Below are positions 34,125 through 41,856 of a DNA stretch of 54,298 nt, piece after piece (within the stretch, counting starts at the first letter, position 1; every line of letters begins with the position of its first letter). The stretch covers positions 1 to 54,298 of the forward strand of contig JBEVVH010000005.1 in assembly GCA_040507245.1 (NCBI GenBank), written 5' to 3'. A model generated the notes under the pieces. It ran no database searches, was not told the DNA's origin, and saw only the letters and a program-made list of their open reading frames with translations. The position numbers and the translations under genes were made by a program. This DNA comes from Thiodiazotropha sp040507245 (GTDB lineage: Bacteria; Pseudomonadota; Gammaproteobacteria; Chromatiales; Chromatiaceae).

Positions 34125-34598
34125 ATGCTCTGTGGCTGGATGCTCGCCATGCCGGCGATTGCACTGGCTGTCACGGAGGGCGAAGCCGCGCCCGATTTCA
34201 CCCTCAAGAGCCGCAGTGGTGAAAACATCAAGCTGAGCGAACTGCGCGGCAATGTGGTGATGGTGAATTTCTGGGCCTCCTGGTGTGGTCCCTGCCGCCA
34301 GGAGATGCCGTTGCTGGATCAGTTGTACGATCGATACAAAGACATGGGTTTCACCCTGCTTGGGGTCAATCTGGATGAGGAACCCGGCGCCGCGGACAAG
34401 GTGCTGAAAGAGATCTCGGTGAAATTTCCGATTCTCTACGATGCCAAGAACCAGGTGAGTCAGAGCTACCAGGTCGAGGCAATGCCCAGCACCTTCATGA
34501 TCGACCGGGATGGTAAGGTGAGGCACCTGCACAAGGGTTACCTGCCCGGTTACGAAAACGACTATCAGTCGCAGATCCGTGACCTGCTGCGCGAATGA
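34125..34598 (+). CDS. TlpA/ResA-like periplasmic thioredoxin
   Basis: A 157-residue thiol-disulfide protein of the TlpA/ResA group, with active site C54-G-P-C57 in VNFWASWCGPCRQEM and the cis-Pro region EAMPSTFMIDRDG. ATG 34125 gives only a short, uncharged signal (MLCGWMLAMPAIALA). The frame is open upstream, and a CTG at 34086, preceded by AGGAAA, would give MTYRTIRQGLTGLM..., a far better signal peptide. Non-ATG initiation is therefore possible. It overlaps the DUF4266 gene by four bases. TlpA-type proteins reduce cysteines for haem attachment or copper delivery; here the CxxCH proteins and the Cys-tailed lipoprotein are possible clients. Confidence 0.85.
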   Translation: MLCGWMLAMPAIALAVTEGEAAPDFTLKSRSGENIKLSELRGNVVMVNFWASWCGPCRQEMPLLDQLYDRYKDMGFTLLGVNLDEEPGAADKVLKEISVKFPILYDAKNQVSQSYQVEAMPSTFMIDRDGKVRHLHKGYLPGYENDYQSQIRDLLRE

Positions 34599-34837
34599 TC
34601 ATGAAACTTCCGTCGCCTCCCCTGAAAGCACTGCTGTGTGCCCTGGCGGCCCTGATGCTCGGCGGTTGCAGCATTGAACCCTGGGTCAAGCCCTATGAGC
34701 GTGCGCACCTGGCCGATCCCATCATGAGCTTCGACCGCAACCCGGTGGCCAACGGATATCGCAATCATGTCTATCAGATTCGTGAATCGGCCCGGGGCGC
34801 CGAGGGCGGTGGCGGAGGTGGTTGTGGCTGTAACTGA
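34595..34837 (+). CDS. DUF4266 lipoprotein with Gly6-CGCN tail
   Basis: An 80-residue lipoprotein. The signal peptide ends in lipobox MLGGC. The mature peptide of about 55 residues contains the DUF4266 core (EPWVKPYERAHLADPIMSFD, NGYRNHVYQIRESARG) and ends in E-G-G-G-G-G-G-C-G-C-N. The two terminal cysteines after a flexible glycine run could bind a metal or receive or give a disulfide. The start overlaps the TlpA stop (ATGA). The 3' end overlaps the DUF3570 gene by 14 bases, and the Gly codons supply its ribosome site. DUF4266 and DUF3570 often occur together, frequently with TlpA and ApbE genes (general knowledge). Function is unknown. Confidence 0.85.
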   Translation: MIMKLPSPPLKALLCALAALMLGGCSIEPWVKPYERAHLADPIMSFDRNPVANGYRNHVYQIRESARGAEGGGGGGCGCN

Positions 34838-35987
34838 TACCCGTTGGCGTTATCTGGCCGCTGGGGTGGCGTTGGCGCTGGTGAGCGCTCTGCCGGGCGC
34901 CCGCAACCTGTTTGCCACGGTGCTTCCCGAGGACCGGGCGGATGTGATGTACCACCGCTATGACGGTGGTGGGGTGGAGGTGGATGGTCCCACCCTGCAG
35001 GTACGCAAGTCGATCGGCGAGTCTTTCTCTGTGTCTGCCGACTATGCGGTGGACAGTATCTCGAGCGCATCGGTGGATGTGGTGAGCATGGCATCGCCCT
35101 ATACCGAGGAGCGTACCGAAACCGGTGTTTCGGTGGATTACCTGCACAACAAGACCCTGATGAATCTGTCGCTGATCAAGAGCGACGAAAGCGACTACCT
35201 GTCGGAGACCGGCAGTTTCAGCGTCAGCCATGACATGTTCGGTGATCTGACCACCGTGACCCTGGGCTATTCGGTGGGTAACGACGATATCAGCCGCAAT
35301 GGGGATGAGGACTTCGGGGAGACCGCGAATCGCCAGAACTACCGGGTCAGCCTGACCCAGGTGCTGACCAAGGACAGCATCATGGGCCTCAACTGGGAGA
35401 CCATCACCGATGAGGGTTTCCTGGGCAGCCCCTACCGTTCCTATCGTTATCTCGATCCGGCCAGCGAAAAAGGCTACAGCTTTCTGCCGGAGAGTTATCC
35501 CACGACCCGCACCAGCAATGCGTTGGCGCTGCGCCTGAAATACTATCTGCCCTACCGGGCGGCGCTCAGTGGAGAGTACCGTTTCTTCAACGACACCTGG
35601 GGCATCACCGCCAACAACCTGGAGTTCGCCTATACCCACCCCTTCCGTGAGAAGTGGATATTCGATATCCGTTACCGCTACTACACCCAGGACAGCGCGG
35701 ATTTCTACAGCGACCTGTTTTCCCGCCGTCAGCCCTTCACCTACATGGCGCGGGACAAGGAGTTGAGCACCTTCCACAGCCACACCGTCGGCTTCGGGGT
35801 CAGCTATGAAATCAAACCGGATTTCTGGCAGTTCATCGATCACGGCAGTTTCAACCTGGATTTCGACTACATGCGCTACAGCTATGACGATTTCCGGGAT
35901 ATCACCGAAGGCGGTGTCGCAGGCGAGGAGCCTCTTTACTCCTACTCCGCCAACGTGATCAAGGCCTACTTCTCAGTCTGGTATTGA
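34824..35987 (+). CDS. DUF3570 predicted outer-membrane barrel protein
   Basis: About 387 residues from GTG 34824, chosen because GGAGG lies upstream and the result begins with a proper signal peptide (WRYLAAGVALALVSALPGA). The rest is typical DUF3570: RADVMYHRYDGGGVEVDGPT, SADYAVDSISSASVDVVSMAS, YLHNKTLMNLSLIKSDESDY, then many amphipathic strands and Ser/Tyr-rich turns, with an aromatic end (AYFSVWY). A large outer-membrane barrel is likely. It is the last gene of the plus-strand locus, translationally linked to the DUF4266 lipoprotein, which may be its plug or partner. Confidence 0.85.
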   Translation: MAVTDTRWRYLAAGVALALVSALPGARNLFATVLPEDRADVMYHRYDGGGVEVDGPTLQVRKSIGESFSVSADYAVDSISSASVDVVSMASPYTEERTETGVSVDYLHNKTLMNLSLIKSDESDYLSETGSFSVSHDMFGDLTTVTLGYSVGNDDISRNGDEDFGETANRQNYRVSLTQVLTKDSIMGLNWETITDEGFLGSPYRSYRYLDPASEKGYSFLPESYPTTRTSNALALRLKYYLPYRAALSGEYRFFNDTWGITANNLEFAYTHPFREKWIFDIRYRYYTQDSADFYSDLFSRRQPFTYMARDKELSTFHSHTVGFGVSYEIKPDFWQFIDHGSFNLDFDYMRYSYDDFRDITEGGVAGEEPLYSYSANVIKAYFSVWY

Positions 35988-36307
35988 ACAGACCCGTAGC
36001 CCGGGTGCAGCGAAGCGGAACCCGGGAACGACCCCGGGAGTTCGGACTTGATGCCTTCGGCAGTTTTGAGTGGATGAGTTCGCTGCGCTCAGGTTTTTGT
36101 TTGGTTTTCTCTCATCGGCCGGATCACGGTATTGCCCTATCGTTCCGGACAGGCGCCGGGACCGAACCACTCAAAACTCAAAACTCCCCCGCAAGGGGCT
36201 AATTTCTTGGCATCTTCTGTGGCATAATCGGCCGCTGGTTTTGATTCCGTGAGGCATTCAGGCCTCAGCGGGCCGAGTCTCCGATCCTAAAGAAGAGGTT
36301 CCTACTC
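35988..36307. repeat. Repeat-rich intergenic region before yajC
   Basis: This gap holds a REP-like element at 35996-36029 (GTAGCCCGGGTGCAGCGAAG, then CGGAACCCGGGAAC), a motif family common in gammaproteobacteria. It also holds a 12-bp inverted repeat, AGTTTTGAGTGG at 36062-36073 and CCACTCAAAACT at 36167-36178, spanning about 117 bases. Some short words (TTCGCTGCGCTCA, CCGCAAGGGG) recur at 42980-43230. The yajC promoter must lie in the last 100 bases. No gene is visible. It forms the right edge of the inserted block. Confidence 0.7.
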
Positions 36308-36643
36308 ATGAGTTTTTTCATTTCCGACGCATTGGCGGAGGCGGCACCTGCCGCGGCCGGACAGGCGGATACGATCACCGATCTGCTTCCTCTGGTGATT
36401 TTTGGCGCCGTGCTCTACTTCCTGATGATCCGTCCCCAGGTGAAGCGCCAGAAAGAACACAAAAAGATGGTCGATGCCCTGTCCAAGGGCGATGAAGTGG
36501 TCACTGCGGGCGGTGTCGCAGGACGCATCACCGACCTGGGTGAAAATTTTGTCCAGGTGGAGATTGCCGAGGGCACGCAGGTCAAGATTCGCCGTCAGGC
36601 CGTAGACACTATTCTGCCCAAGGGTTCCCTGAAAGAACTTTAG
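36308..36643 (+). CDS. yajC: Preprotein translocase subunit YajC
   Basis: A 111-residue single-span membrane protein that associates with SecDF. A short periplasmic N-terminus is followed by a span at about 25-43 (TDLLPLVIFGAVLYFLMIRP) and the conserved cytoplasmic segment RPQVKRQKEHKKMVDALSKGDEVVTAGGVAGRI. AAGAAGAGG precedes the ATG. It is followed by secD after 76 bases. Normally tgt sits immediately upstream, but here it is 24 kb away. Confidence 0.95.
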   Translation: MSFFISDALAEAAPAAAGQADTITDLLPLVIFGAVLYFLMIRPQVKRQKEHKKMVDALSKGDEVVTAGGVAGRITDLGENFVQVEIAEGTQVKIRRQAVDTILPKGSLKEL

Positions 36644-36719
36644 CCGCGAAAGGGTATCTACAGTCAGGGCAGTCATCCGGCTGCCCGTGATTTCCCGCTG
36701 AACCTAACAAGAAAATACG

Positions 36720-38573
36720 ATGAACCAATACCCACTCTGGAAAAACCTGATGGTTGTGGGAGTGATTCTGATTGGAGCCCTGTACGCCTTGCCCAACCTC
36801 TTCGGGCAGGATCCCTCCATCGAAATCTCCGCCAGCCGCGACGCGGTCATCGATGAAGCCACCGTGACCCGGATTCGTGACGCGCTGGCTGAAGACCAGA
36901 TCACACCCAAGGGAACGGAAATCCGGGACAAGAAGCTCCTGGTGCGTTTCACTCGTTCAGAAGACCAGTTGCGGGCGATGGACCGTATCGTTGCCACCCT
37001 GGGTGACAACTACACGGCCGCCCTGACGCTCTCGCCGGATCTGCCTGATTGGCTGAGGTCCCTGGGCGCTGAGCCCATGTACCTGGGTTTGGATCTCCGG
37101 GGTGGTATCTACGTGCTCATCGATGTGGACATGGAAACCGCCATACAGCAGGCCGCGGAGCGGTACAGTGATGACATTCGCACCCTGCTGCGGGAAAAAC
37201 GGGTGCATGGGGTGCGCATCACCCGGGACGGGGAACAGGTGGTGCTTAAAATGGAGCAGGCCGCCACCCGGGATGAAGTCAGCAAACTGGTCGGTAACGA
37301 ATTCCGCTCGCTGAATCTGGAGGAGGTCGATGAGGCGGATGGGTTTGTGCTGAAACTCAGTCTCTCTCCCAAAGAGCGTCAGGATGTACAGAAGTTTGCC
37401 CTGCAGCAGAACATCACCACCCTGCGCAACCGGGTCAACGCCCTGGGCGTCTCCGAACCCTCGATTCAGCAACAGGGTATCCGGCGTATCGTGGTGCAGC
37501 TGCCGGGTGCGCAGGATCCGGCCAAGATCAAGGAGATTCTGGGCGCCACCGCGACCTTGGAATACCGTCTGGTGGATACCGAACACAGTGTCGTGGACGC
37601 GGTCAACGGTCGGGTTCCGATCGGGTCTTCCCTGTATAAAGAACGTGACGGCCAGCCGATCCTGTTGAAGAAACGGGTCATCGTTACCGGTAACCAGATT
37701 GTCGACGCCTCGTCCGGACTCGATCAGCAGAACGGTTCACCCGCGGTGTTTGTCAGCCTCGACGGCGTGGGCGCCAAGCGCATGCGTAACATGACCACGG
37801 AAAATGTGGGTCGTCCGATGGCTGTGGTGTTCATCGAAAATCGCCCGGTCACCCGGGTGGTGGACGGGGAAACCGTGAAGACCACCCAGAAGGTGGAAGA
37901 GGTCATCTCCGTGGCCACCATCCGCGAACCCTTCGGCAAGCGCTTTCAGACCACCGGTCTGGACAGCACCGAGGAGGCCCATGACCTGGCCCTGCTGCTG
38001 CGTGCCGGTGCCCTGGCCGCGCCGATCGAGATTGTCGAGGAACGCACCATCGGACCCAGCCTGGGTCAGGACAGTATCGATCAGGGTTTTAAATCGGTGG
38101 TCATCGGCCTCTCGCTGGTGATGGTCTTCATGGCGGTCTACTATCGGATGTTCGGACTGGTGGCGGATCTGGCCCTGGGCATGAACATCGTCCTGATCGT
38201 CGCGCTGCTGTCGATGCTTCAGGCCACCCTGACCCTGCCGGGTATTGCCGGTATCGTGCTTACTGTGGGCATGGCGGTGGACGCCAATGTGCTGATCTTC
38301 GAGCGCATCCGCGAGGAGATCGCCAACGGAAGTTCCCCCCAGGCGAGCATTCAGGCGGGTTACGAGAAGGCCTTCTCGACGATCATCGACGCCAATATCA
38401 CCACCCTGATCGCGGCGATCGTGCTGTTCAGCTTCGGTACCGGCCCGATCAAGGGATTTGCGGTGACTCTGGCGCTGGGTATCGTAACCTCCATGTTTAC
38501 CGCCATCATCGGTACCCGGGCGGTGGTCAATCTCCTCTACGGCCGTAAGCGGATCAAGTCCCTGGCGATTTGA
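36720..38573 (+). CDS. secD: Protein translocase subunit SecD
   Basis: A 617-residue RND-type membrane protein that uses proton-motive force to pull preproteins through SecYEG. The N-terminal MNQYPLWKNLMVVGVILIGA span is followed by the periplasmic P1 domain with LGLDLRGG at about 125. The C-terminal span block contains VYYRMFGLVADLALGMNIVL, GMAVDANVLIFERIREE and ANITTLIAAIVLFSFGTGPIKGFA, with the TM4 Asp-Ala-Asn motif intact. Length and motifs are standard. secF follows after 14 bases. Confidence 0.97.
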   Translation: MNQYPLWKNLMVVGVILIGALYALPNLFGQDPSIEISASRDAVIDEATVTRIRDALAEDQITPKGTEIRDKKLLVRFTRSEDQLRAMDRIVATLGDNYTAALTLSPDLPDWLRSLGAEPMYLGLDLRGGIYVLIDVDMETAIQQAAERYSDDIRTLLREKRVHGVRITRDGEQVVLKMEQAATRDEVSKLVGNEFRSLNLEEVDEADGFVLKLSLSPKERQDVQKFALQQNITTLRNRVNALGVSEPSIQQQGIRRIVVQLPGAQDPAKIKEILGATATLEYRLVDTEHSVVDAVNGRVPIGSSLYKERDGQPILLKKRVIVTGNQIVDASSGLDQQNGSPAVFVSLDGVGAKRMRNMTTENVGRPMAVVFIENRPVTRVVDGETVKTTQKVEEVISVATIREPFGKRFQTTGLDSTEEAHDLALLLRAGALAAPIEIVEERTIGPSLGQDSIDQGFKSVVIGLSLVMVFMAVYYRMFGLVADLALGMNIVLIVALLSMLQATLTLPGIAGIVLTVGMAVDANVLIFERIREEIANGSSPQASIQAGYEKAFSTIIDANITTLIAAIVLFSFGTGPIKGFAVTLALGIVTSMFTAIIGTRAVVNLLYGRKRIKSLAI

Positions 38574-38587
38574 GATAGGTGAAACAG

Positions 38588-39523
38588 ATGCAGTTTTTCA
38601 AAAACAATACCGCCATCGATTTCATGGGGAAGCGCCGTCTGGCGACCATCTTCTCGGGAATACTGATTCTCATCTCCCTGGGCGCGATCACCGTTAAGGG
38701 ACTCAATTTCGGTATCGATTTTACCGGTGGCACCCTGATCGAGGTGAAATTTCCCCAAGCGGTGGAACTCGCCGATGTACGCAGCGCACTCGGTAAGGAA
38801 GGTTTTCCTGAAGCGGTGGTACAGCATTTCGGCACCTCCCAGGAGGTCCTGATCCGTCTCGCGCCCCGGGAAAACACCGAAAGTGCAAAGATCAGCGATC
38901 AGGCCTTTGCCGCATTGAAAGGCATCGACGCCCAGGCGGACCTGCGCCGGGTCGAGTTTGTCGGACCTCAGGTGGGGGACGAGTTGACCGAGGACGGCGG
39001 GTTGGCGCTCCTCTACTCTCTGATCGGCATCCTGATCTATGTCGGGTTGCGTTTCGAATACCGTTTTGCGGTGGGATCTGTGATTGCCCTGGTGCATGAC
39101 GTGATCATCACCCTTGGCTTTTTCGCTATGTTCCAGGTGGAGTTCGATCTGCCGGTGCTGGCTGCGGTGCTGGCGGTGATCGGCTACTCACTCAATGACA
39201 CCATCGTGGTATTCGACCGGATTCGCGAGAATTTCCGTAAAGTGCGCAAGGGGGAGACCATCGAGATCATCAACGGCTCGATCAACCAGACACTCTCCAG
39301 AACGCTGATTACCTCCGGCACCACGTTGCTGGTGCTGGTGGCGCTGCTGCTGTTCGGTGGTGAGATTATTCGCGGATTCTCACTGGCCCTGATCGTGGGT
39401 ATCGTGGTCGGTACCTACTCATCCATCTACGTTGCCAGTACCTCGGTGATCGCGATGGGTGTGAGTCGTGCTGACCTGATGCCGGTCAAGAAAGAGGACG
39501 GCACGGTCGACGATATGCCCTGA
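38588..39523 (+). CDS. secF: Protein translocase subunit SecF
   Basis: A 311-residue partner of SecD. ATG 38588 (MQFFKNNTAIDFMGKRR) is preceded by AGGTG; an in-frame GTG at 38579 has no better site. Motifs: LNFGIDFTGGTLIEV near 45, VGPQVGDEL, VIGYSLNDTIVVFDRIRE and INQTLSRTLITSGTTLLVL, with six spans. It forms the SecDF complex with the upstream gene. No T-tailed terminator follows; a small hairpin (GGGGCA..TGCCCC) lies at 39602-39619. Confidence 0.97.
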   Translation: MQFFKNNTAIDFMGKRRLATIFSGILILISLGAITVKGLNFGIDFTGGTLIEVKFPQAVELADVRSALGKEGFPEAVVQHFGTSQEVLIRLAPRENTESAKISDQAFAALKGIDAQADLRRVEFVGPQVGDELTEDGGLALLYSLIGILIYVGLRFEYRFAVGSVIALVHDVIITLGFFAMFQVEFDLPVLAAVLAVIGYSLNDTIVVFDRIRENFRKVRKGETIEIINGSINQTLSRTLITSGTTLLVLVALLLFGGEIIRGFSLALIVGIVVGTYSSIYVASTSVIAMGVSRADLMPVKKEDGTVDDMP

Positions 39524-39626
39524 ACAGTTGCTGGACTTTTTCTGCTCATCCGCGGACAGGGTATCAGCGCCTCTCGGAGTCTGCGCACAACCGACCGGTT
39601 CGGGGCAATTGCTTGCCCCACGATCG

Positions 39627-39818
39627 TCAGATGTTATCCGTATCGCCGCTATCCTCGTATTCATACAGGTAAGTCGGGGCGGTACCCGAATGCCCTGAGA
39701 AGCCCCCCGGATGACTGACCGATCGTGAGGCGTCCATCAGACCATTCAATACATCCCGCATGACTCTTTCCAGGGCCTTGTCACTTAACTTCCTGGCTTT
39801 GTTTTCTTCGTCTTGCAT
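39627..39818 (-). CDS. Hypothetical small protein, uncertain
   Basis: A 63-residue hydrophilic reading frame. The N-terminal half is a charged amphipathic helix (NKARKLSDKALERVMRDVLN, GLMDASRS); the C-terminus is Gly/Ser/Tyr/Asp-rich (YLYEYEDSGDTDNI). It lies alone downstream of suhB on the same strand. The ribosome site is weak, so expression is doubtful. No family is recognised. Confidence 0.35.
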   Translation of the reverse strand: MQDEENKARKLSDKALERVMRDVLNGLMDASRSVSHPGGFSGHSGTAPTYLYEYEDSGDTDNI

Positions 39819-40151
39819 ACGTTTGGGTCCACTCAGGCAGTTGATGCACTACACCCGAACTAACGGTTGAATGGACGTGATCTTGAGGCACAAATTCACA
39901 CCAATCGCGAATCTGTGAATTGGATTCATGACCTTGGGAAATAAACATAACTTGCAGAAATAATCTGTTATGCATGCAAGTCGGGTAACCCCTGGAATCG
40001 GCTGTGGAAGGGGCGGGGTATTACGAGGGACGTGAGGGAAACCGTGGGATGTGAGAATCCCGTTCGCGTAAGCGGCAAGAGGGTTGTCTGATTGATCCGT
40101 AAAGGCCGGCGCCGATGGGATCTCTTCGCGGAAAGCGGTTCAGGTAGGATG
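39819..40151. other. Intergenic stretch between the small ORF and suhB
   Basis: About 330 bases without a credible gene. The only structure noted is a short GGGAT/ATCCC stem at 40046-40061. There is no T-tract, so no clear terminator for suhB was seen. Confidence 0.4.
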
Positions 40152-40949
40152 TCAGGCTCTGAGCTTGTCGTTCAGATGCGGCAGGATCCGTTTGAGCATG
40201 GCGTTATGGACTTTCATGTTACCGGCCAATACGTTTCCGGTTTCGAGGAAGCGCTCGCCACCGCCGATATCCGTGACCAGACCTCCCGCCTCGCGAACCA
40301 GTACCGCACCGGCGGCAAAGTCCCACTCACTCAGCCCCAGCTCCCAGAACCCATCGATCCGGCCTGCGGCCAGATAGGCGAAATCCAGGGCGGCGGAACC
40401 CGGGCGGCGCACCCCGGCGCTGTCCTTGAGCAGATCCTTCATCATGCCGAGATAGTTGTCGATGAAACGGAAGTCCCGATAGGGGATGCCGGTCCCCAGC
40501 AGGGCACCGTTCAGACCCTTGCGATTGGTGACGCGGATCTTGCGATCATTCAGCAGCGCACCTTCGCCACGACTGGCGATAAACATCTCTTCCCGGATCG
40601 GGTCGTAGACCACGCCGATTTCCAGCCGGCCTTTGACTTTCAGCGCAATGGAGACCGAGAACTGAGGAAACCCGTGCAGGTAGTTGGTGGTGCCGTCGAG
40701 GGGGTCGATCACCCATTGATACTCATCCCCCTGATGCTGGCCGCTCTCTTCGGCGAGGATCCCGTGATGGGGATATTTTTCGCGCAGGACCTCGATGATG
40801 GCCGCCTCGGAATTGCGATCGACTTCGGTGACGAAATCGTTATTGCCCTTGTCGGCAATGGTCAGACGGTCGAGTCGGTCGAAACTGCGGGTGATGATAC
40901 GGCCGGCCTCTCGGGCGGCGCGGACTGCGATGGTTACCATGGGATTCAT
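40152..40949 (-). CDS. suhB: Inositol-1-monophosphatase family protein SuhB
   Basis: A 265-residue enzyme of the inositol monophosphatase family. In gammaproteobacteria SuhB also joins the rRNA transcription antitermination complex with NusA/NusG. Metal- and substrate-binding motifs: DFVTEVDRNSEA near 38-49, GILAEESG at 63-70 and DPLDGTTNY at 82-90. Near the C-terminus are GSAALDFAYLAAGRIDGFWE and WDFAAGAVLVREAGG. It diverges from trmJ, as in many relatives. The ATG lies 8 bases after a TATCCT box and has no ribosome site, so the transcript is probably leaderless. Confidence 0.95.
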   Translation of the reverse strand: MNPMVTIAVRAAREAGRIITRSFDRLDRLTIADKGNNDFVTEVDRNSEAAIIEVLREKYPHHGILAEESGQHQGDEYQWVIDPLDGTTNYLHGFPQFSVSIALKVKGRLEIGVVYDPIREEMFIASRGEGALLNDRKIRVTNRKGLNGALLGTGIPYRDFRFIDNYLGMMKDLLKDSAGVRRPGSAALDFAYLAAGRIDGFWELGLSEWDFAAGAVLVREAGGLVTDIGGGERFLETGNVLAGNMKVHNAMLKRILPHLNDKLRA

Positions 40950-40957
40950 GGGCGGCG

Positions 40958-40986
40958 AGGATACCGCAAGTCCGGATGGGGTTAAA
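40958..40986 (-). promoter_or_regulatory. suhB promoter giving a leaderless transcript
   Basis: On the minus strand TTTAAC (40986-40981) and TATCCT (40963-40958) are 17 bases apart, and the suhB ATG begins 8 bases after the -10 box. Transcription would start at or within a few bases of the ATG. The 17-base spacing makes this the best supported of four similar sites in the window. Confidence 0.55.
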
Positions 40987-41109
40987 CTTTTTTATGTGTC
41001 CGGCACGCCGCCAGGGCAGCTCGAAGCCTGTTCACAGAGAGCTTGGTCCGACGAGTGGTATGCGATTCACGGGCGCCTGCACAGCCTATGCTAGGAACCG
41101 GGAATCCGG

Positions 41110-41115
41110 TACCCT
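41110..41115 (+). promoter_or_regulatory. Possible -10 box just upstream of trmJ
   Basis: TACCCT lies 8 bases before the chosen trmJ ATG, matching the spacing at suhB on the opposite strand. The -35 region is poor. No ribosome site lies in the 8-base gap. Confidence 0.3.
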
Positions 41116-41123
41116 TGCGCGCT

Positions 41124-41849
41124 ATGCTGCAGAACATTCGAATCGTACTCGTCGATACCAGTCATCCCGGCAATATTGGTGCCGCGGCCCGGGCCATGAA
41201 GAACATGTGTCTGCAACGGCTGGTCCTGGTCGCTCCCCAGCTTTACCCTCACGAGGAAGCCACATCCCGGGCATCCGGCGCAGATGACATCCTGCAGCAG
41301 GCTGAGGTGGTGCAGAGCCTGGATGAAGCGCTACGGGGCTGTCGGCTGGTGGTGGGCACCAGCGCCCGCGCCCGCAGTGTGAACTGGCCGGTGGTGTCGC
41401 CTCGGGAGGCGGCCGCCAAGGTGGTGCAGGAGTCCGTTCAGGGTGATGTGGCCCTGGTTTTCGGGCGCGAGCGTTCCGGGCTGAGCAACGAGGAACTCGA
41501 ACGCTGCACCTTCCTGGTTCACATCCCTACCAATGAGGCGTACAGCTCCCTCAACCTGGGGGCGGCGGTTCAGGTGCTCAGCTACGAGGTCTATCAGACC
41601 CATCTGAGTGGTCATGAGGCGGATCAGGATGAGCCCAGGGACCTGGCAACTGCGGACATGCTGCAGAGTTTTCACGATCACCTGGAGCAGGCTCTGGACG
41701 ATGTGGGATTTACCGCCAACAAACAGTCCGAAAAGCTGTTGAGACGTTTGCGCAGTCTGTTTCAGCGGGCCCGGCTGGACAAAGACGAAGTCAATATCCT
41801 GCGCGGCATTTTCAGCGCCATGCAGGGTCGCAAATCCATGCGCCGCTGA
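41124..41849 (+). CDS. trmJ: tRNA (cytidine/uridine-32-2'-O)-methyltransferase TrmJ
   Basis: A 241-residue SPOUT-family methyltransferase that modifies position 32 of tRNAs using S-adenosylmethionine. ATG 41124 (MLQNIRIVLVDTSHPGNIG) is the family start; the frame is open 81 bases further, but that part reads as non-coding. Motifs: HPGNIGAAARAMKNM near 13-28, LVFGRERSGLSNEEL and IPTNEAYSSLNLGAAVQVLSYE, the last two building the knotted cofactor site. The C-terminal helix bundle (HLEQALDDVGF, LRRLRSLFQRARLD) aids tRNA binding. It is divergent from suhB, as in Pseudomonas. Confidence 0.95.
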   Translation: MLQNIRIVLVDTSHPGNIGAAARAMKNMCLQRLVLVAPQLYPHEEATSRASGADDILQQAEVVQSLDEALRGCRLVVGTSARARSVNWPVVSPREAAAKVVQESVQGDVALVFGRERSGLSNEELERCTFLVHIPTNEAYSSLNLGAAVQVLSYEVYQTHLSGHEADQDEPRDLATADMLQSFHDHLEQALDDVGFTANKQSEKLLRRLRSLFQRARLDKDEVNILRGIFSAMQGRKSMRR

Positions 41850-41856
41850 ACCGGGC

